From the NCBI GenBank assembly GCA_029817715.1, contig JARUPY010000533.1, positions 3,740,001 through 3,804,000 of the forward strand: a stretch of DNA of 64,000 bases, given 5' to 3'. The DNA is from Melastoma dodecandrum (lineage: Eukaryota; Streptophyta; Magnoliopsida; Myrtales; Melastomataceae). The position numbers and the translations under genes are program-made. Under the pieces are notes generated by a model. It was not told where the DNA came from. It searched no databases and saw nothing but the letters and a program-made list of their open reading frames with translations. This document shows positions 57,727 through 64,000 of this stretch, piece after piece. Within the stretch, counting starts at the first letter, position 1. Each line of letters opens with the position of its first letter.

Positions 57727-60676
57727 CTACAGGTTGATCATGGGTATCTGCGAAACCATCTCTGTGATGAAATGATGATGAAGTTCTATATGCTTCGATC
57801 TTGCATGGAAAACTGGATTCTTGGTCATAGCAATTGCAGATTGGTTATCACAGAAGATTGTTGTTGGCTCGTCCACCTTCTGTTGTAACTCTAGAAGTAA
57901 CCTTCTGAGCCAAACAGCTTCTCTTGTTGCTTCATTTGCTGCGATGTACTCAGCTTCTGCAGATGAGAGTGCAATAGTGCTTTGCTTCTTTGAACTCCAT
58001 GAGATGGGCTTTGTTCCAATGCAGAACAAGTATCCTAATGTGCTTCTACGATCATCCAAGCTTCCTGCCTAATCACTATCTACATAACCCACTAAATCAT
58101 CCTTCTGCTCTTTTGTATACTTCAGTCCGACCTTCTGTATGCCTTTTAGATAGCGTAGAACCCTTTTTACTACCATGAAATGAGTTCTGCTAGGGTTGCT
58201 TATGAATCTAGACAGCAAACTCACAGAATGAACAATATCAGTCCTAGTGTGAGTGAGATAAATAAGAGAACCAAATAGGCTTCTATAGATCTTCGAATCA
58301 AAGCCTTCTGTAGAATCTTCCTTCTGTAACTTGTCATTGAGTGACATTGGAGTAGAAATTGGCTTCGCATTCTCCATACGGAACTTCTTCAATAGATCTG
58401 TTATATACTTCTCTTGAGAAAAGAAAATCTCTCCTTTCTTCTCCTTCACTTGAAATCCGAGAAAGTACTTCATCAGGCCAAGATCTGTCATCTCAAATTC
58501 TTCCATCATTGCTTCCTTGAACTTCTGCAGCAAGCTTCTGTTGGTGCTAGTGTAGATCAAATCATCCACATAAAGACATACTATTAGAAAATCATGACCA
58601 ACCTTCTGTATGTATAACGAAGGTTCTACCGAGCTTTTGGAGAATCCTTTCTTTTGTAGAATCGATTCTGCAATTCCACGCTCTTGGTGCTTGCTTCAAA
58701 CCATATAGAGCCTTATGCAGTCTGTAGACTTTGTCTTCTGTGCCTTTCATCACGAATCCTTGTGGTTGCTCTACGTAGACTTCTTCTTCTAGTACTCCAT
58801 TAAGAAATGCTGACTTGACATCAAGCTGGAATACTTCAAGCTCCTTCTATGCTGCAATGGCTAGTACAACGCGGATTGTCTCCATCCTTGCTACAGGAGC
58901 AAAAGTTTCTGTAAAATCAACGCCAGGCTTCTGTGACTAGCCTTTTGCTACGATGTGAGCTTTGGTTTTGCACACTTCCATCTTCATTATACTTGGTCTT
59001 ATAGACCCACTTCAATCCGATAGCTTCTTTTCCTTCTGGGAGATCGACCAATGACCACGTGTCATTCTTCTCTATAGAAGTCATCTCCTCCTTCATGGCA
59101 TTTCTCCATTTTTCTTCTTTGGCTGCCTCCTCAAAGTTCTGTGGCTCAAATGCAGCAAGAGCAAAGTTAGCTTGCTCATAAATTTCAGTGAATGATCGAT
59201 ACCTCCTTGGTGGTGTATCTCCAATAGGACCCTTTGCTTTTGGAATGGTTTTAGAGGAACTAGCTTCAATTGTTCCGATGGGATTCTGTACTGTAACTTC
59301 TGCTGCTGCTTTTATTGTTCTAATAGGGTTCTGTACAGATGCTTCTGTTACTACTTCTGTATACTGGAACATCCGAGTCATAGAAGACTCTTCCTGCCAC
59401 TTCCAAGTTGTATGTTCATCAAAGATAACATCTCTCGACAGAATTAACTTGTCAATATTCGGATTATACAAACGATATCCCTTCGATTCATCACTATATC
59501 TGATAAAAATCAACTTCTCACCTTTCTCATCAAACTTTTCTCTTCCTTGAGAATGTGTGAGTGCATATCCAATACACCCAAATACTTTCAAATGATTTAC
59601 TACGGGCTCCTCCTATACCACGCTTCATATGGTGTCTTGTCCCTAACTGCTTTTGTAGGGGATCTGTTCAGAAGGTAGGCAGATGTGTTAACAGCTTCTG
59701 CCCAGAACTTGTTGGGTAGACCTTTGCCCTTCAGCATGCTTCTGGCCATCTCCACTATGGTTCTGTTCTTTCTTTCTGCGACTCCATTTTGCTGTGGAGA
59801 ATACTGCACAGTCAACTGCCTCTATATCCCCTTCTGTTGGCAATAGTCCAAGAATGGTCTTGACAGAAACTCTCATCCGCAACCAGGTCTTAATCCTATG
59901 TCCACTTTGATTCTCTGCAAGTGCTTTGAACTTCATAAAGGTGGTGAAAGCATCTGACTTCCTCTCAAGAAAATAAATCCAAATCATTCTAGTATAATCT
60001 ATGAACAACATAAAGTATCTTCTATTACCGAGAGACGGAGTCTGAGTCGGTCCACAAATATCCGCAAGAACCAGCTCGAGATGGACTTGAGCTCTCCATG
60101 ATGTGTTTGGGAATGAAAGATAATGATGCTTTCCGAAGACACATCCTTCACAGACGTCACCTTCTGCAGCTTGTATAGAAGGTAGTTCTACCACCATATC
60201 CTTCTGCTTCAGTAGAGCTAGACCTTTCCTGTTCAAATGTCCATACCTAAGATGCCAAAGATGAGAATCATCTACAGCCTCAGTTTTGAGAACCACATTG
60301 CTGTAAGGAGTCATCTTTAATGGGAACAAATTGTTGGACGTCATCTTCACGACCCCGACCTTCTGTCCGTTTCTGTCCATTATCTCACATTGACCTTCTG
60401 CAAAAACCAACTTATATCCATTTTTCATCATTTGTCCCACACTTAGTAGGTTTTGTGTGATTTCTGGAGTGTAGAAGACGACGTGCATCCTCTTTTGTTG
60501 ACCTTCTGCACTAAAAACGAAACAACACATTTACCTTCTATCTTTAACTTCTTGCTATCTCCAAGTTCCAAAAGAGAGTTATATTTCTCATCAAGCTCCA
60601 CAAAGTTCTTCTTGATCCCTGTGACATGGTTACTACACCCACTATCGAGGAACCATATCTCATTCATATCTTGCAC
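57727..60676 (-). pseudogene. Copia pol remnant: protease, integrase, RT, RNase H with broken frames
   Basis: Protease is at 60676-60443 with WFLDSGCSNHVTG. Integrase is at 60530-59600 with HLWHLRYGHLNRKGLALL and CEGCVFGKHH for the zinc part and SPQQNGVAERKNRTI for the last catalytic region. The RT is at 59591-58069 with KWRNAMKEEMTSIEKNDTW at its start and MDDLIYTSTNRSLLQKFKEA after the YVDD site. RNase H is at 58059-57727 (LSSAEAEYIAANEATREAVW). Frame changes lie near 60530, 59820-59690, 59600, 58917-58570; an in-frame stop at 58069-58071 separates the RT from RNase H. No complete protein can be made. Confidence 0.9.
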
Positions 60677-60733
60677 GGTGTTAGAGGAAGAATAGAAAAC
60701 TTTAGAAGGTTCATCTTCCTTAGAAAATTTTAC

Positions 60734-61732
60734 TTAGCTTCTGTCCTCATGCTTCTGTTCTTTATTTTTGTACCAGCAATCACGACCTGAATGAGTTGGG
60801 AACTTGCATCTCCTGCATCGGAAACGACAATCTTTTGTTTCATGATTATTCTTTCTACAGATGCGGTATCCTTCTTCTGCTTCTCCATGACTACTTCTGG
60901 GCTGACCTTCTGGTCGTCCTTCTGCATAGCCTCTGCCTCTGCCACGAGACCTGCCTCCACGTCCTCTGCCGTAGGACCTTCTGTTATTTCCAGAACGTTC
61001 TTGCTTCTGCTCAGAAACATTCAACTTCGCTTGAAATGCTTGCTCCACCGGTGTTGTGTACTTGTTGACCCGTTTCTCATGGGCTTCTAGAGAACCCATC
61101 AATTCATAGATGGAAACTTCTGCGAGATCCTTCATTTCTTCAATCACGGTTACCACATGCTCAAACTTATGTGGCAAGCTTCTGAGGATTTTCTCCACGA
61201 CTTTTCGATCCGGGACGACTTCTCCGCAACTCTTCAATTGATTGAGTATTTCCACGATCCTTGAGAAGTAGTCTTTGATGTTTTCTACATCTTTCATGGC
61301 TAGCTTGTCGAAGTCTCTCAAAAGGTTCTGTAGCTTTATAGAGATCACCTTCTGTGACCCTTTAAACTCCTTCTTTAGGACCTCCCACGCTTCGTTCACC
61401 TTCTTCAGGCCGAATATCTTTGGGTAGATGGTTTTGCTCACGGATTATTACAGAATCCGCAGAGGCATGGCATTCTTTATGACGTTCTCCTTATATGCCT
61501 TCTGCTCATCTTCTGTGAGATTGATGACAACTTCTGCGGAAGTGTTGTCACCTTCTGGGAGAGAGATTCCTTCTGGAACTTCTTCGTAGCCTTCCTCCAC
61601 AAGTTTCCATAGATCTTGCGAAAGGAAAATGGCCTCCATTTGAGAACTCCAATAGTCAAAGTGCTCACCGTCGAAGATGTGGATTTGGTTGGGAGAAAAA
61701 GTGAAGAACATGTTACCAGCGGATGCAGACAT
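60734..61732 (-). pseudogene. Copia gag remnant with internal stops
   Basis: ATG 61732 (MSASAGNMFFTFSPNQIHIF) opens the gag frame, which stops at 61448. It resumes at 61441 and runs to 60734. The nucleocapsid has an intact CX2CX4HX4C knuckle (CRRCKFPTHSGRDCW) and a second, incomplete one. A Gly/Arg-rich stretch (YGRGRGGRSRGRGRGYAEGR) precedes it. The break at 61441-61448 puts the copy out of function. Confidence 0.88.
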
Positions 61733-61742
61733 GACCTTCTGC

Positions 61743-61754
61743 GCTCTGATACCA
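61743..61754 (-). other. tRNA-Met primer-binding site of the Copia element
   Basis: In element sense TGGTATCAGAGC, four bases after the LTR end, complementary to initiator tRNA-Met. Confidence 0.93.
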
Positions 61755-61758
61755 AATT

Positions 61759-61997
61759 TGTTGGGGGTTATGTGTGAAAGGATTGGATAGGAAGGGAAAA
61801 TGTGCTAGCAGAACATAGGTTTTGTACTGCCGACGACCTTCTGTAGGATAGAGGAAACCTTCTGTAGAGCTGCTGCACCTACAATAAGTGTTTTGGCTAT
61901 GATTTCTCTTTCTTTAAACTTTCTCTGTTGCTTACATGAAATGTCTACACGTCCCTTTATATATAGGGAGGAGTAGGAAAACTAAATGTCAAAAGAA
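61759..61997 (-). repeat. 5' LTR of the Copia element, truncated
   Basis: 239 bp match the inner part of the 3' LTR and then stop; the next 120 bp of the other LTR are absent. The TATA box at about 61956-61965 remains, but only about 30 bp of LTR lie upstream of it. Confidence 0.85.
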
Positions 61998-63150
61998 GAT
62001 TTGACATTTATATTAAAAAGGAAATATAAATTTATATTTCGGCCTAATAAATAAAATAGAAAATCAAGAGAAATATTAAAAAAGATTACAAAATTTATAC
62101 GGTCATAATTATCTTTTCATACATGAAGAGTGTTTTGATCGTGTAAATGACACAAACATTTAAAAATTGTGATAGGCGGAAATATAAATTTGCGGTTTCT
62201 TCAGTGTTGGTTATATCTTACACAGAAGATTTGATAATTAGTAAGTAACAATTAATTATAGGTATTCATAAAAAAAATAATAGTTTGTGATAAAAGAAAA
62301 TAAATCAGTCCAAACAAATTGAAAGGCCGTGAATAGTTCCATGACATAAAGCATGACATTTGGCCTATTGGACTTGAGTGCATATTATGACATTTGAAAT
62401 AAAATATATAATATTAAGAAAGTAGCCATAATACGCATCTCACAATGAAAAATCTGCAACACACTTGACAATTAGATTGTCGAGAAACGCTTTGAGTGAG
62501 CAAGTTAGATTGTTATGTATGTTTTGATTATGAAATTTACCCTTCTGTGTGTTTATGAATTTAATCGACAAAGAAAGACCTAATCTAGATCGTATTAAAT
62601 GGTGATTGGTGAGATTTCTATTTTACAAGTAAGATGTAATATTTCAAGTAAAATTAATTCATCAAATGAATAATATATACATTTATTTATTGACAAGATA
62701 AAACCGTAGATCTTGCACTAGAAAATCAAATGACAAATTTCTCGCTATATGCAAATGTATATGTTGTCTTGTTTTTTCAGTAGGATATCCCTAATAATGA
62801 AGGAATCTCACGTTCATAGCTACAAACTCACAATAAAAATATTATAAAAAATATTTTTAAGGTTTTTTTTAGCTCGCTTTCTTGTTTGACTCCAATAAAA
62901 TATTATAAAAAATCTTCTTTATTTATATTTTTTTTTTGTTCATAATTACTAAATATTTTCTCATTTATCAATGTTTATAGCTACAAATTTTATTAAGATA
63001 TATTGACGAAATATATTTGATCTCCTATTCGTCAATCAATTTTATCACTAAAAGTGTATCTATAGATTTTTTTTTTTTGTGAAAAAAAAGAATTTTTCTA
63101 AATATCTCATATTTGTTGTGGTGATATTATATCTATAATTCATCTTGTTC
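61998..63150. other. AT-rich intergenic DNA upstream of the rhamnogalacturonate lyase gene
   Basis: No gene is seen in about 1.15 kb of AT-rich DNA. Confidence 0.6.
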
Positions 63151-63152
63151 CC

Positions 63153-63160
63153 ATAAATAG
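63153..63160 (+). promoter_or_regulatory. TATA-like box of the rhamnogalacturonate lyase gene
   Basis: ATAAATAG in the context CCCATAAATAGAGGAG, 79-86 bp upstream of the ATG, the usual distance for a short plant 5' UTR. Confidence 0.6.
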
Positions 63161-63238
63161 AGGAGTCATGCGCGTCAAATAAAACCACGAGTTGCATACA
63201 CATTCTGACTAGAGAAGAAGTGGTGATAGTTTACAGAT

Positions 63239-64000
63239 ATGGCTTCGCATGGCTGGTGGATCCGTCTTCTGCTGCTGGTTGTGATAATCGGATCCATCAA
63301 TGTCTTCCGTGGAAATTCTAGGGTGGTGGTTGATGACGACAACACACAAAGGTACTGTTCTGGTTTTCAAATTGTGGAAGGGTTTTGAGAATAACCGTGC
63401 TCCTCTTCATATTATTCTACTTCTTTTCGAGGCATGATATTTTCTGAAACACTCAAGTTTAATCATACGACTGACACGCATATCCACAAACCACATGAAT
63501 CGATACCCTTTAATATTAGAGAACGCCCGTATTTTTTTCTCGGAATTATCGGCACTTGGCGAGTAAGTGCCCAAAACCCTCGGCAAAAATCACCTAAACT
63601 AAGGCCGACGATGGGAAATATTCCATGTAGTCTTTTTTTATACCAAAAATTTATTTTTAATGCAAGTAATACCTCTTACTTTGGTTTGTGCCTTGTTTCA
63701 TTATTTTGAGTCATCGATTTGGTTAATAAGTCTATTTTCTGTTTTTGCAGAGAAAATATTGATTCGAATGAGAAGTCGTTGCTCCAACTACGTGCGCACA
63801 ACCAAGGAGAAGGACAGGTAATAATAATGATTAAGAATATGAATAATTATTAATTTTATTATTTGATTTTGAAAAATATCAATTTGTATTGAAGGTTGTG
63901 ATGATGGACAATGGCATAGTTCATGTGACACTGTCGTCCCCTGGGGGAGAAGTGATTGGTATCAACTACAACGGCATGGACAATTTGCTTGAAGGACACA
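63239..64000 (+). CDS. Rhamnogalacturonate lyase (PL4), 5' part
   Basis: PL4 lyases cleave the rhamnogalacturonan I backbone of pectin in the cell wall. Three exons are visible: 63239-63351, 63751-63817 and 63895 to the window end, all joins GT-AG with the frame kept. ATG 63239 starts a signal-peptide-like N terminus ([19 protein letters not shown]). Exon 3 reads [20 protein letters not shown] followed by [15 protein letters not shown], the conserved start of the mature lyase. The rest lies beyond the window, so completeness cannot be judged. Confidence 0.9.

Larger units (their letters stand above)
57289..61997 (-). mobile_element. Decayed Ty1/Copia LTR retrotransposon
   Basis: In element orientation the order from 61997 down to 57289 is truncated 5' LTR, tRNA-Met primer site, gag, protease, integrase, RT, RNase H, purine tract, 3' LTR, as in Copia elements (integrase before RT). 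The shared part of the LTRs (57289-57525 and 61759-61997) differs at about 13 sites and two indels by eye, near 6 percent. The coding part is broken by frameshifts and stops. The outer end of the 5' LTR is missing, so no target duplication can be seen. The hexamer CAGAAG (CTTCTG on the plus strand) is extremely frequent throughout. Confidence 0.93.

Overview
This is a plant nuclear window, most likely from a eudicot; the species cannot be told from the sequence. The evidence is multi-exon genes with GT-AG introns and plant-only families (ACC synthase, CGR-type pectin methyltransferase, P-class PPR protein, plant GH43, DUF688 protein), embedded in LTR retrotransposons and an endogenous pararetrovirus. 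Most host genes lie on the minus strand.

Layout. 1-962: 3' end of an adenylyl-sulfate kinase gene (+). 1855-14777: a complete, very young Ty3/Gypsy element of Tat type with two 980-bp LTRs that differ at only three positions by eye and a 5-bp ATGAT target duplication. It carries gag-protease and pol on the plus strand and, on the opposite strand downstream of pol, a six-exon plant mobile domain (PMD) gene with its own TATA box. 14866-16435: GH43 galactosidase-like gene (-), whose stop codon lies 94 bp from the 3' LTR. 18858-21728: ten-exon S28 serine carboxypeptidase (-). 22990-29880: a rearranged endogenous caulimovirid, Florendovirus-like, with the coat-protein part inverted against the RT/RNase H, leader and movement-protein parts. 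31738-33744: type-2-like ACC synthase (-). 38422-40267: CGR2/CGR3-like pectin methyltransferase (-). 41400-46026: fourteen-exon DEAD-box helicase RH16/DDX56-like (-). 48056-50314: mitochondrial-type PPR protein (-). 51737-52192: DUF688 protein (+). 53566-54063: group S-like bZIP factor (-). 54958-56025: a patch of inverted repeats next to a pyruvate decarboxylase gene fragment that still holds an intron. 56406-56729: small unknown protein (-). 57289-61997: decayed Ty1/Copia element (-) with one truncated LTR. 63239-64000: 5' end of a rhamnogalacturonate lyase gene (+).

The host genes do not form a pathway, although three of them (GH43, CGR, rhamnogalacturonate lyase) act on pectin or arabinogalactan of the cell wall. 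The strongest points for a second look are the antisense spliced PMD gene inside the Gypsy element, the very strong enrichment of one hexamer in each LTR retrotransposon (GTCGAC in the Gypsy, CAGAAG/CTTCTG in the Copia), the inverted pararetrovirus junction, and the pyruvate decarboxylase fragment flanked by inverted repeats. Exon boundaries were traced by hand from splice sites and reading-frame continuity; all counts and identities are by eye.
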